A stretch of DNA of 64,000 nucleotides from JAEUIE01 sp046350055 (GTDB lineage: Bacteria; Planctomycetota; Planctomycetia; Gemmatales; HRBIN36). The stretch is taken from NCBI GenBank assembly GCA_046350055.1, contig JAXMBC010000001.1, positions 682,001 to 746,000 of the forward strand, written 5' to 3'. Under the pieces are notes generated by a model that was given only the letters and a program-made list of their open reading frames with translations, did no database searches and was not told where the DNA came from. Of the stretch, positions 15,663 through 24,103 are shown piece by piece (within the stretch, counting starts at the first letter, position 1; every line of letters begins with the position of its first letter). The position numbers and the translations under genes were made by a program.

Positions 15663-16930
15663 AGTCCATTCCTCGCTGGGGCATTCTGGCTGGGCAATCG
15701 GTGGATGGCGATACCTGGAAGCAAAACGCCGCACTGCCGGCTGGTCCGCGCTGGATAGCGCTGCAGCAGCCTGGTGACTACAGCCTGATCGACCTGGACG
15801 GACTGGCATGGCTCTGGCAACCACGACAGAACGAAGAACAACTGCAACAGGAACGTCTCCTGTTTCTGCCATGGGCCCGGGCTCTCATCCAGGCACGGCA
15901 GAATCATCTGGCTCCCATCATCCTGGTAGCTGTTGAGCCGCTCAATGAACTACCTGATGAAGCCCGCCAGCGGGCAATCGAATGGCTGCAGGGTACGACG
16001 CAGCAACTGAAGCAACTGTATCGCCGGGAGTTGAGTGGCTGGGTGCCTGCAGGATTAGTCGATGTATCTCGAATCACCCTGCAGGCAAATGGGCCTGAAG
16101 CAGGGCAACGAGTTGCTGATGCCCTGTCCAGGCTTGGGACCACGGTCTCACTGTGGAAGCAGAAGGTACACCGCCAGGCGGAGCGATGCCTGGCAGCTGG
16201 CCTCGTCCTAACACTCCTTTACCTCAGCATGCTCATCAGCACCATCTTCTGGAAAGGTAAGCCGGCTGGCACACAACGCAACCAGGAACTCGTCCGCTGG
16301 AGTCCGGCTGAGTGGCAACAGCACGTCAGTGATTGCAAGCTGCTGCTCAAGCAGTTGCACAGTCGGGGATATGAGCAAGTGAGCGTGGAAGAGCAGCAGC
16401 GGTTTACTGAACATTTACGCTGGCTGCCCATCAGCCTGGATGTGCTGGAGCAACGGCGGCCGACCAAGGAAGTGCAGCGCTGGCGCAACGAAGTGCAAAC
16501 CCTGCTGACTCAGATGGAATCACAACTCGAAAGCTGGACTAAAACCAGTGCCAGCACCGTAATGGATCGTGTCTCAGAACAGACCCGTGCCCGGCAACTG
16601 CTGGAAGGTGTCTTTGAGCCTCGCCGACCGCCGACGGTGCTTCACCGCGCAGCAGCACAATACTGGCAAGGCGAACGAGCCTTGTTGCTTGCGCAATTGC
16701 AGGCCATCGTGCAAGGTGGAACCAGTCGAGCAGTTATGGACGGAAGCCTGCTCGGCCTGGTCAAGGAGAAGTACGCCAGACTGGAACCATGCCGCGTGCA
16801 TGCACCCGAAATGCAGACAGCCTTGTTGCAGGAGTTGCAGAGCAGCATTGCCTGGCTGGAGACTTCGCTGGCCAAAGAGGGTAAGAATAGCGATCCCAAA
16901 CCAGCGTTGCTGGCAGAGGTGATGAAGTGA
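15659..16930 (+). CDS. Hypothetical protein with central membrane segment
   Basis: A 423-residue protein whose ATG overlaps the stop of the preceding gene (4 bases), implying translational coupling. Residues 1-175 are soluble and Gln/Leu-rich, one hydrophobic segment lies near 180-200 (CLAAGLVLTLLYLSMLISTI), and the rest is helical with many Gln and Glu, likely coiled coil. The layout (cytoplasmic domain, one membrane span, long helical part) is reminiscent of envelope or secretion-complex components, but no family motif is visible. Confidence 0.65.
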   Translation: MKSIPRWGILAGQSVDGDTWKQNAALPAGPRWIALQQPGDYSLIDLDGLAWLWQPRQNEEQLQQERLLFLPWARALIQARQNHLAPIILVAVEPLNELPDEARQRAIEWLQGTTQQLKQLYRRELSGWVPAGLVDVSRITLQANGPEAGQRVADALSRLGTTVSLWKQKVHRQAERCLAAGLVLTLLYLSMLISTIFWKGKPAGTQRNQELVRWSPAEWQQHVSDCKLLLKQLHSRGYEQVSVEEQQRFTEHLRWLPISLDVLEQRRPTKEVQRWRNEVQTLLTQMESQLESWTKTSASTVMDRVSEQTRARQLLEGVFEPRRPPTVLHRAAAQYWQGERALLLAQLQAIVQGGTSRAVMDGSLLGLVKEKYARLEPCRVHAPEMQTALLQELQSSIAWLETSLAKEGKNSDPKPALLAEVMK

Positions 16931-16965
16931 TAGCCACCTGACCCGGCGTTCATGTTACTCTCAGA

Positions 16966-16983
16966 GTGAAAGGCACCTTTCAC
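16966..16983. terminator. Palindrome between convergent genes
   Basis: GTGAAAGGCACCTTTCAC is an 18-base self-complementary sequence with no T-run. It sits between the convergent hypothetical gene (ending 16930) and argS (ending 17062), where a shared terminator would be expected. Confidence 0.35.
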
Positions 16984-17061
16984 CCTTGAACCTGCTTGAA
17001 CACAGACGGTGGAAGAGGGGCATGACACAACTGGGCAGTCGATGTCCCAGGTGCTGGCTAG

Positions 17062-18813
17062 CTACATCTTCTCTTTCACCTCAATGCCAAGTAAATCGAG
17101 ACCTTTCTGCAGAACTCGGGCTGTGATATCACACAGGAAGAGTCGCGACCTCTGAAGATCCGGTGTTTCGGCTTTGGCCACCGGGCAGTTCTCAAAGAAG
17201 CTGCTGAATGCGTTGGCGAGATCCCAGAGATAGCCTGTGATGCAATTGGGACGATAGTCGATAACGGCTGCATCAAGAGCTTCGGGGAAGCGGAGGACGG
17301 CCAGTGCCAGGCCCCGTTCCTGCGGCGTGTTCAGCAGCACCGTGGGATTCTGCTCACGGATGCTGGCTGGTGTGACACCCACTTTGCGGAAGATCGACTG
17401 GATACGGGCATAGGCATACTGCATGTAGGCCCCAGTGTTGCCTTGCATGGCCAGCATCTTGTCCCAACTGAAGACATAATCGGTACTGCGGTTCTGACAG
17501 AGGTCGGCATATTTGACAGCACCGATGCCGACAGCCTTGGCTACCTGGGTCCGCTCATCCGGTGGAAGTTCCGGGCTGTTTTCATCCACGATTTTCTGTG
17601 CCCGCTCTACTGCCTCGTCCAGAAGTGCGCTGAGTTCGATGGCTCCGCCTTCTCGTGTTTTGATCGGCTTACCATCCGTGCCCAGTACTGAGCCGAACGA
17701 AATGTGCTGCAGATCCAAAGCAGTGTATCCCCAGAGCCTGGCTATGCGGAAAAGCTGTTGAAAGTGCAGCGACTGTCGGAAATCGACTACATACAGAACG
17801 ATATCGGCGTGAAACGTATCCACGCGATGTCGAATAGTTGCAAGATCCGTTGTGGTGTAGGTGAAGGCACCGTCACCTTTCCGTACCAGCGATGGCGGCT
17901 GATTCTCGCCATGAAAGATGACAAGCGCTCCCCGACTTTCCTCGACAATGCCCTTGGTTTGCAGCTCGGCAACGACATCCGCCAGCTTGGGGTTGTAGTA
18001 GCTTTCTCCCAATGTGTAGTTGTAAGGGAGAATTCCCAGCTTGTGATAGACACGGTCCAGCTCTGCCTGGCACCAGGGCATCATGCGTTCCCACAGGGCA
18101 ACGTTTTCCGGATCGCCCCGGTGAAGCTTGGCGGTTTCCTGACGGCACGCTTCAGCAATCGTCTGTCCGCCTGCCTCGTCATCCTCATCTGTGCCTCCTT
18201 CTTCCTTGATCAGGTTGCGCACATGGATGTAGATGCGGACCATTTCCGCTACGGGGTCTTTGTCCAGTGCTGCCTGGTCCAGAAAATGTTTCCATCCATA
18301 GATGAGGATGCCGAACTGCGTGCCCCAGTCACCCAGATGATTATCGGTGATGACGGAATGCCCCAGGAATCGCAGTAACCTGGTCAGGCTATCTCCGATG
18401 ATGGTGCTGCGCAGGTGCCCTACGTGCATGGGCTTGGCCACATTGGGCGAGCTGTAGTCAATCACATAGGTCAGGGGCCTGGCTAACGCAGGCACACCCA
18501 GCCGATCATCCTTTGCCAGCGATGCTACCTGCTCCGCGAGGAAAGTGCTGGTGAACCGCAAGTTGATGAAGCCTGGCCCTGCCACATCTGCCGATTCCAA
18601 CCCGCTGCGATCCAGGTGAGCGATGAGTTCCTTTGCCACATCCTGAGGCTTCTTGCCGAGTTGCTTGGCGAGTGCCATGGCACCGTTGGCCTGGTAGTCG
18701 CCAAATCGGGCATCCTTCGTGGGCTTGAGCGTATCGGGCTTGAGCGTTGCTTCGGTTCCCAGCGCCAAGGTAGCAGCCTGGATGCGAGCTTGCAGTAATG
18801 ATTGCAGATTCAT
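17062..18813 (-). CDS. argS: Arginine--tRNA ligase
   Basis: Class I aminoacyl-tRNA synthetase that charges tRNA-Arg with arginine using ATP. From the ATG at 18813 (MNLQSLLQARIQAA) it has 583 residues, the usual bacterial length; the open frame runs 25 codons further upstream without merit. The N-terminal Arg-tRNA-synthetase domain (about 1-90) is followed by the catalytic core with SSPNVAKPMHVGHLRSTIIG (HIGH motif variant HVGH). The KMSKS region is the degenerate GTDGKPIKTREGG, as in many ArgS. The C-terminal DALR anticodon-binding domain contains GAYMQYAYARIQSI. No oddities. Confidence 0.97.
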   Translation of the reverse strand: MNLQSLLQARIQAATLALGTEATLKPDTLKPTKDARFGDYQANGAMALAKQLGKKPQDVAKELIAHLDRSGLESADVAGPGFINLRFTSTFLAEQVASLAKDDRLGVPALARPLTYVIDYSSPNVAKPMHVGHLRSTIIGDSLTRLLRFLGHSVITDNHLGDWGTQFGILIYGWKHFLDQAALDKDPVAEMVRIYIHVRNLIKEEGGTDEDDEAGGQTIAEACRQETAKLHRGDPENVALWERMMPWCQAELDRVYHKLGILPYNYTLGESYYNPKLADVVAELQTKGIVEESRGALVIFHGENQPPSLVRKGDGAFTYTTTDLATIRHRVDTFHADIVLYVVDFRQSLHFQQLFRIARLWGYTALDLQHISFGSVLGTDGKPIKTREGGAIELSALLDEAVERAQKIVDENSPELPPDERTQVAKAVGIGAVKYADLCQNRSTDYVFSWDKMLAMQGNTGAYMQYAYARIQSIFRKVGVTPASIREQNPTVLLNTPQERGLALAVLRFPEALDAAVIDYRPNCITGYLWDLANAFSSFFENCPVAKAETPDLQRSRLFLCDITARVLQKGLDLLGIEVKEKM

Positions 18814-18927
18814 GTCATTGATCAGAGAGTAAGGGACTACGTCAACATAGGAATAGCAGTGTGCTGAGTCCTGACTCCCGGAAGACAAGTTGCATGCAAC
18901 CGATGTTCGCTCTGCTCAAGGATGCCC

Positions 18928-19539
18928 TTACAGTGCCTCCGGCAGGCAGCGGTATTTTTCCCGGCCGCGGTACAGAGCCTGCCGTGCCATCATGTAACGG
19001 GGCATGCGGTAAAGGCTCGAGCGGCTGCATCCGGCAAGTTCGGCAATCTGCTCGTCCGACCAGTCAGGATGATCGGCCAGGGCCGCGAGTGCCATGGCTT
19101 CCTTGCTGATGCGGGAACGAGGCCGATCGGGCATGCTGGCCGGAAAAATGACAAGCGGTGGCTTTGCCTTCTCCTCGGCCGGTTCCTCGATCCAGAACAT
19201 GCCATGGCCATCCGTACACACGATGCCATCGTGACGGATGGCATGATCCTCGAAGCTGTTCAGTGGAAGCGGAACAACCCGGGTACCGAAGTGATACTGG
19301 TTGACCAGGTGGCGAATCAGATCGACATCGAATTCTTCGAAGTGATAGTCACGTCCCCACGCTCGCAACTGCCTGCCGCAGGGGCTGAGCCGGAGCGGTT
19401 GCAGGCGCTCCAGCACCTTATTCACTTCAGGCAAAAGGAATGGGTAATAACAGGCACAGAGCCTGGCGAGTTCTGTAGCCAGTTGAAAGCCGCGTGCCTT
19501 GTCGAGCGACGCAGGCGACCAGTGCTTACGGTAAGCCAT
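18928..19539 (-). CDS. Hypothetical protein with C-terminal helix-turn-helix
   Basis: A 203-residue protein with a GAGG ribosome site before its ATG. Residues about 140-185 (EAMALAALADHPDWSDEQIA then LAGCSRSSLYRMPRYM) look like a helix-turn-helix of the resolvase/sigma-like type, which would bind DNA. The N-terminal 130 residues are unassigned. Members of this sort of small HTH protein are frequent in planctomycete genomes and often lie near mobile regions, but nothing here marks it as mobile. It is followed by argS on the same strand after 114 bases. Confidence 0.6.
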   Translation of the reverse strand: MAYRKHWSPASLDKARGFQLATELARLCACYYPFLLPEVNKVLERLQPLRLSPCGRQLRAWGRDYHFEEFDVDLIRHLVNQYHFGTRVVPLPLNSFEDHAIRHDGIVCTDGHGMFWIEEPAEEKAKPPLVIFPASMPDRPRSRISKEAMALAALADHPDWSDEQIAELAGCSRSSLYRMPRYMMARQALYRGREKYRCLPEAL

Positions 19540-19790
19540 ATCTGCCTCACACTTCTGGTGGCCAGCCCTGGTATCCAGTGTCTGGATCCAGCCACGGGTT
19601 CATTTGTCACATCCATAGTGGTAAGGCAGACTATAACGAACGAAAGAATAGTTGTATAGTGTACAAGATTAAATTTGTGGAGTGCCCTGTGCCGACTTCA
19701 CCTTGACAAGGGAAGTCGATGGTTCTGAACTACTGAACGCGGGAAATGATCCTACACCATGCATGCTTACAGCATGGCACGAATGACAAA
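19540..19790. other. Intergenic stretch upstream of the HTH gene
   Basis: The gene-free stretch of 315 bases between the HTH gene and pckA (19540-19854). The part nearest the HTH gene is AT-rich (around 19640-19680) and may hold its promoter; the pckA terminator lies at the other end. I see nothing else. Confidence 0.4.
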
Positions 19791-19813
19791 GCAGCCGGGA
19801 ATGCCCGGCTGCT
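19790..19813 (-). terminator. Terminator of pckA
   Basis: AGCAGCCGGG and CCCGGCTGCT form a perfect 10-bp stem with a 4-base loop. Read on the minus strand, it lies about 40 bases after the pckA stop and is followed by TTTGTCATT. Confidence 0.7.
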
Positions 19814-19854
19814 CAGTTGATGATGCTGGATATCTACTATTGTCTGAGCAGCGA

Positions 19855-21441
19855 TCAGACCGCAGGGCCTGCAGCACGGACTTCCGCACTGGCGACGCTG
19901 GCATACTGCTCAAAGTTCCTGGCAAAGAGCCCCGCCAGTTTCCGGGCAGTAGCATCGTAGGCGGCTTTGTCGGCCCAGGTGTTTTTCGGAATGAGGATTT
20001 CCGCAGGCACATGGGGACACTCTGTCACCACACTCAAGCCGAAGACAGGATCTCTCTGGGTTGGTGCATTCGCCAGATCGCCGGCGTGAATGGCATCGAT
20101 GATGGCCCGGGTATAGGCAAGCTTCATACGCTTGCCGGTGCCATAGCTGCCACCACTCCAGCCAGTGTTCACGAGCCAGACATTCGCCTGATGCTTCTTC
20201 ATCTTGTCGGCTAGCAGCTCAGCATACTTGGCTGGGTGCCAGACAAGGAAAGGGCCACCGAAACAGGGGGAAAAGGTAGCAGTCGGGTCTTTCACGCCTA
20301 CTTCGGTACCGGCGACCTTGGCCGTGTAACCACTGATAAAATGATACATCGCCTGCGTCGGCGTCAGTTTGCTCACAGGTGGCAATACGCCAAAGGCATC
20401 AGCAGTCAGGAAGATGATGTCCGTCGGATGCCCCGCGACGCAGGGAATCTTGGCATTGCGAATAAACTCGATCGGATAGGCACCGCGGGTGTTCTCGGTC
20501 AGCCGGCTGTCTTCAAAGTCAGGCTGGCGGTCATCCTCAAGCACCACGTTTTCCAGCACAGCACCAAAGTGCAATGCCTGGAAGATGTCAGGTTCCGATT
20601 CGGGAGTCAGGTTGATGGTCTTGGCGTAGCATCCACCTTCGATGTTAAAGACGCCGTCGTCGGACCAGCAGTGTTCATCATCGCCGATGAGCAGTCTCTT
20701 GGGGTCAGCTGAAAGCGTCGTCTTCCCTGTGCCGGAAAGTCCAAAAAGCAGCGAAGAGCGACCTGTATGCCGGTCAGCAGTCGAGCTGCAATGCATGGAC
20801 ACGACGCCCCGTTTGGGCATCAGATAGTTCATGATGGTGAAGACACCCTTCTTCATTTCCCCGGCGTACTCGGTACCAAGGATGACCATCTCTTTGTCTT
20901 CAAAGCTGAGATCGATACTGGTCTTGCTCGTCATGCCAGCAGTCAGTCGGTTGGCAGGAAATTCGCCGGCATTATAAATGGTGAAGTCGGGCGTGCCGTA
21001 TGTTGCCAGTTCCGCCTTGGTGGGCCGGATCAGCATCGTGTGCATGAAGAGTGCATGGTAAGGTCGCGCGCAGATGACTCGCACCTTGAGTCGATAGTCG
21101 GGATCCCAGCCAGCAAACCCATCGATGCAATAGAGACGGGGGCGGGTATTGAGGAAATCCTTGGCCCGTTCCCGGTTGATGGCGAAGCTCGAAGGCTCCA
21201 TAGCGACGTTCACTGTTCCCCACCAGATATCCTTCTCACTGGGCATTTGCTTGACGATGCGTTTGTCTTTGGGGGAACGGCCCGTTTTCTCTCCGGAGTA
21301 TGCAACCAATGCCCCAGCACCGGAGATACGTGCTCCCGGGTCGAAACGAATTGCTTCTTCGTAGAGAGTGGCAGGCGGCAAATTCCGCCCGATGAAGGGA
21401 GCTTCGATTTCGTGTGCTTTGAGTGAAAACGGCGTAGTCAT
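19855..21441 (-). CDS. pckA: Phosphoenolpyruvate carboxykinase (ATP)
   Basis: Catalyses oxaloacetate + ATP to phosphoenolpyruvate + CO2 + ADP, the entry step of gluconeogenesis. 528 residues, normal for the ATP-dependent family. Visible motifs are the kinase-1a P-loop GLSGTGKTTLS, the metal/oxaloacetate region DDEHCWSDDGVFNIEGGCY, the substrate-binding RSPKDKRIV in the N-terminal half, and ARAIIDAIHAGDL near the C-terminus. Cytoplasmic. It stands alone with its own terminator. Confidence 0.97.
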   Translation of the reverse strand: MTTPFSLKAHEIEAPFIGRNLPPATLYEEAIRFDPGARISGAGALVAYSGEKTGRSPKDKRIVKQMPSEKDIWWGTVNVAMEPSSFAINRERAKDFLNTRPRLYCIDGFAGWDPDYRLKVRVICARPYHALFMHTMLIRPTKAELATYGTPDFTIYNAGEFPANRLTAGMTSKTSIDLSFEDKEMVILGTEYAGEMKKGVFTIMNYLMPKRGVVSMHCSSTADRHTGRSSLLFGLSGTGKTTLSADPKRLLIGDDEHCWSDDGVFNIEGGCYAKTINLTPESEPDIFQALHFGAVLENVVLEDDRQPDFEDSRLTENTRGAYPIEFIRNAKIPCVAGHPTDIIFLTADAFGVLPPVSKLTPTQAMYHFISGYTAKVAGTEVGVKDPTATFSPCFGGPFLVWHPAKYAELLADKMKKHQANVWLVNTGWSGGSYGTGKRMKLAYTRAIIDAIHAGDLANAPTQRDPVFGLSVVTECPHVPAEILIPKNTWADKAAYDATARKLAGLFARNFEQYASVASAEVRAAGPAV

Positions 21442-21540
21442 ACGGGAGAGTACCCAGCATTGGAAGATGACTGGTATTGTAGAAGCTGGAGCAATATGGC
21501 GAGAGTGGAATTCTGACGGGAATGTGGCAGCTGGCTTGAA

Positions 21541-22059
21541 TCACTTGTTGACAGGGTCCACTTCACACCTGGCTAAGAGATCTGTCCAGGACTTTGCAAC
21601 GTGCAACTGTGTAAGCAACTGCTCCGCCTTGCGAGGTTCCTGTATACGATTCAAGACATTGACGACTGATTCCTCAGGAGGTCCCCAACGAGTCTGGGCT
21701 CGCCGTTGCAGGCGCTGCAACAGCCGTGCAGCTTGCACATCTGGCTCTCGAAAGGTGGGAGGATTCTGGGGGCGTTTGCCCCGTTCGTTCGGCAAAGAGC
21801 TTGCTGATTCAACCCGTTGTTGAGGCAGGTCTGCCATCAACTGCTCATCGTAGATTTCATGCTCTTCCAGTCGCTCGATCTGCTGCCGGGCCTTGGACCT
21901 GACTTTCTTTTCCGGGAACCACAACAGATTGCCACAGGAAGGGCAAGGCGCGTCAGGTGTCAGACACGAAGGTTCCACGCGACAACGGTGTCCGCACACC
22001 GCACAGCGGTTCACATGGCCTTCCGGAGTGCGTGATGAGATCACCATCGACTGGCTCAT
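21541..22059 (-). CDS. Zinc-ribbon hypothetical protein
   Basis: 172 residues. The N-terminal 50 carry two Cys pairs, CAVCGHRC and CPSCGN, forming a zinc ribbon of the kind common in planctomycete regulatory and hypothetical proteins. The remainder is a charged linker rich in Arg, Glu and Gln (possible coiled coil near 55-80) and a short C-terminal helical region. The alternative start at 22047 (MVISSR) would remove four residues. Function unknown. Confidence 0.65.
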   Translation of the reverse strand: MSQSMVISSRTPEGHVNRCAVCGHRCRVEPSCLTPDAPCPSCGNLLWFPEKKVRSKARQQIERLEEHEIYDEQLMADLPQQRVESASSLPNERGKRPQNPPTFREPDVQAARLLQRLQRRAQTRWGPPEESVVNVLNRIQEPRKAEQLLTQLHVAKSWTDLLARCEVDPVNK

Positions 22060-22159
22060 CCTTTGGAGGCCAGGTGCTAAGCATCAACGAGAATACTAAG
22101 TACAGACTAACTGTACAGATGAGATGACGGCTTCAATGGGGAACCGTTCCGTCAGTAAC

Positions 22160-22747
22160 CTAATCGCTCACCATCGGACCAGAGCGGCTGTAGCCGGGAT
22201 TGGGTTGACGATAGACAGGTCCGGACCATCGGCTGGAAGGTGGCGGCATTTCCCTTCTGCGATAAAAGGCATACCTGGTTGCTACCTGCGGAGTTTCCAG
22301 GAGGTGCAGGAAGCGGCCTAGCGCCCCCCATTTACTTTCGACGAGAACAAAGCCCTTGGTGCCTGTCGCTTTCACGATGCCGCTGTGACACAGTTCATTG
22401 TTGGCATCGTAGTAGACCACGATATCGCCAGGCTCCGGTAGAATGACGGGGCGATAGCGGAAGCCGGAAATATACTTGTACACTTCGTCAACAGTGACAG
22501 AGCGTCTGCCATCTGCAAACGACCAGCCATGACAATTGTAATTGGGGTTTGACTGACTCGTGCGAATGAACTGCATCGCATATTGTGGATCATTCAGCAG
22601 TGCTTCTGCTTCCAGTTCAAGCAACAACTCATGACCCTTGGAGGTCGATTTCGCTGGCTTCCAATACGCTGCTGTGAGCATGGTAGCGCCGCCAAGCAAC
22701 AGACCAGCGACAACAATCCAGCCAGATAATTTTGCGTAGTAGATCAT
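22160..22747 (-). CDS. Exported or membrane-anchored Cys/His protein, papain-fold-like
   Basis: 195 residues from the ATG at 22747 (AAGG upstream); a GTG at 22756 would add three. One N-terminal hydrophobic segment (about 6-26) can be a signal or anchor. The soluble part has the order NCHGWSF, then PEPGDIVVYYD, then ELCHSGIVK and VESKWG. A Cys, a PxPGDIVVY strand and a His in CHSGIV are the hallmarks of NlpC/P60- or CHAP-like peptidases, so cell-wall amidase or amidohydrolase activity is plausible, but family assignment is by pattern only. The C-terminal 30 residues are Pro/Ser-rich. Confidence 0.65.
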   Translation of the reverse strand: MIYYAKLSGWIVVAGLLLGGATMLTAAYWKPAKSTSKGHELLLELEAEALLNDPQYAMQFIRTSQSNPNYNCHGWSFADGRRSVTVDEVYKYISGFRYRPVILPEPGDIVVYYDANNELCHSGIVKATGTKGFVLVESKWGALGRFLHLLETPQVATRYAFYRRREMPPPSSRWSGPVYRQPNPGYSRSGPMVSD

Positions 22748-22837
22748 AGCCTTCACGAGAGAGTTAGAATGATAATATAGCTACGCGGACCACACCTAGG
22801 AAATGTGGTAATCGATTTCTCATTCATGAATTTTATC

Positions 22838-24088
22838 TCATAACAAGGCTTCGTAGATGTCTGTAACCAGAGCAAGTTTCTCTGGCCAGGAATACCGTGA
22901 TTTCACCTTGTTTCTACCTGCTTCACCATAATTCTCTCGCGTCGACTTACTATTTATCAGTATTGCCAGGTCGTCTGCCAGTTGCTCTACATTTCCACAG
23001 GGTGCAAGCAAGCCATCGCTTTGGTGGGAAATCACTTCAGCAATGCCGCCAGCACGATAACCAACACAGGGAATTCCGTTGGCCCAGGCTTCCAGCAGCA
23101 CCAGCCCAAACGAATCAGACCTGCTAGGCAGCGCGAAGAGATCGATGGCTGAATAGAAGTCAGGTTTCTCCTCGTCTTTCAACGTACCAAGTACATGAAC
23201 ATGCGTTCGCAGCGATGCAGGCACTGTGCGCCAGTAACGGTGGAAGTTGGGCATACTCGGTCCGGCAAGCACAACTTCAACGGATACTCGCTTTTCCTGT
23301 AACATGGCTACGGCACGCAGCAAGTCGACCGTGCCTTTCTCTTCACTCAGATTCGCCAGGTGGCCAATGCGCACCACGCCATTGCCTGGCAAGTTCCATC
23401 GTTCGTCCGCACGATGTCGATTCCCACCGGTACATTCGGCCGGATCGCAACCCAGCCCTTGCAGGATGATCTTATCTGCAGCAATGCCCTGCTCCAGGAC
23501 AGCCTGTCGTTCCAGTTCTGTCTGCACAAAGAGTCGGTCGGCCTGCTTCAGCAGATAGCGCAAGGGCGGACTAAGATAAGCCTGACGAGTACGGTCGTTG
23601 GCCTGTGTCGGATCACCCAGATGGAGAAACGGTGTCAGGAGAAAGGGCACGTTCATACGTCTGGCCCAGGTGAGTCCGCAAAAGAGCGGAAAGGTGTAAG
23701 GAAACGCGGAACCATGCACCAGGCGAATGGGCTGAGTCGAATGCCTGGCCAGCGCCCATATACTCGGCAACAGCGGGCTGGCAGGCATGGTCAGTCCCTG
23801 TATCCAGGGATGCGGGAGCAGCGAGAGTGCTTTGAGCACCAGTTTCCGACCCGGGAAATGGCGAACAGGATGGCGATGCACTTCCACACCGCATTCCATT
23901 GACATGCCAGCGGGCATGCGTGCAGGTCCGGGCCGCCAAAAGGCTTCGAGGGAAACCGCTGTCGTGGTGTGTACCTGAACCGGCATACCAGCTGCTGCCG
24001 CAGCTCGCGATAGCCGAGCGAAGTAGCTTTCCGCCCCGCCCAGTGCGGGCGGGTAGCGCTGAATCAGGTGAATGATGGGGGGTGTCAT
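22838..24088 (-). CDS. Glycosyltransferase family 4
   Basis: 416 residues with the GT-B two-domain layout. The N-terminal domain begins IHLIQRYPPALGGAESYFAR, where the Gly-Gly loop contacts the acceptor or donor. The C-terminal GT4 domain shows IGHLANLSEEKGTVDLLRA, VLAGPSMP, and DLFALPSRSDSFGLVLLEAW, whose second acidic residue of the E-x7-E-like motif (SDSFGLVLLE) is conserved. Transfers a sugar from a nucleotide donor to an unknown acceptor, probably in surface polysaccharide or glycolipid synthesis. It starts 15 bases after the exported protein gene and is likely in the same transcript. Confidence 0.9.
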   Translation of the reverse strand: MTPPIIHLIQRYPPALGGAESYFARLSRAAAAAGMPVQVHTTTAVSLEAFWRPGPARMPAGMSMECGVEVHRHPVRHFPGRKLVLKALSLLPHPWIQGLTMPASPLLPSIWALARHSTQPIRLVHGSAFPYTFPLFCGLTWARRMNVPFLLTPFLHLGDPTQANDRTRQAYLSPPLRYLLKQADRLFVQTELERQAVLEQGIAADKIILQGLGCDPAECTGGNRHRADERWNLPGNGVVRIGHLANLSEEKGTVDLLRAVAMLQEKRVSVEVVLAGPSMPNFHRYWRTVPASLRTHVHVLGTLKDEEKPDFYSAIDLFALPSRSDSFGLVLLEAWANGIPCVGYRAGGIAEVISHQSDGLLAPCGNVEQLADDLAILINSKSTRENYGEAGRNKVKSRYSWPEKLALVTDIYEALL

Positions 24089-24103
24089 CCGTGACGAAAG
24101 AGG

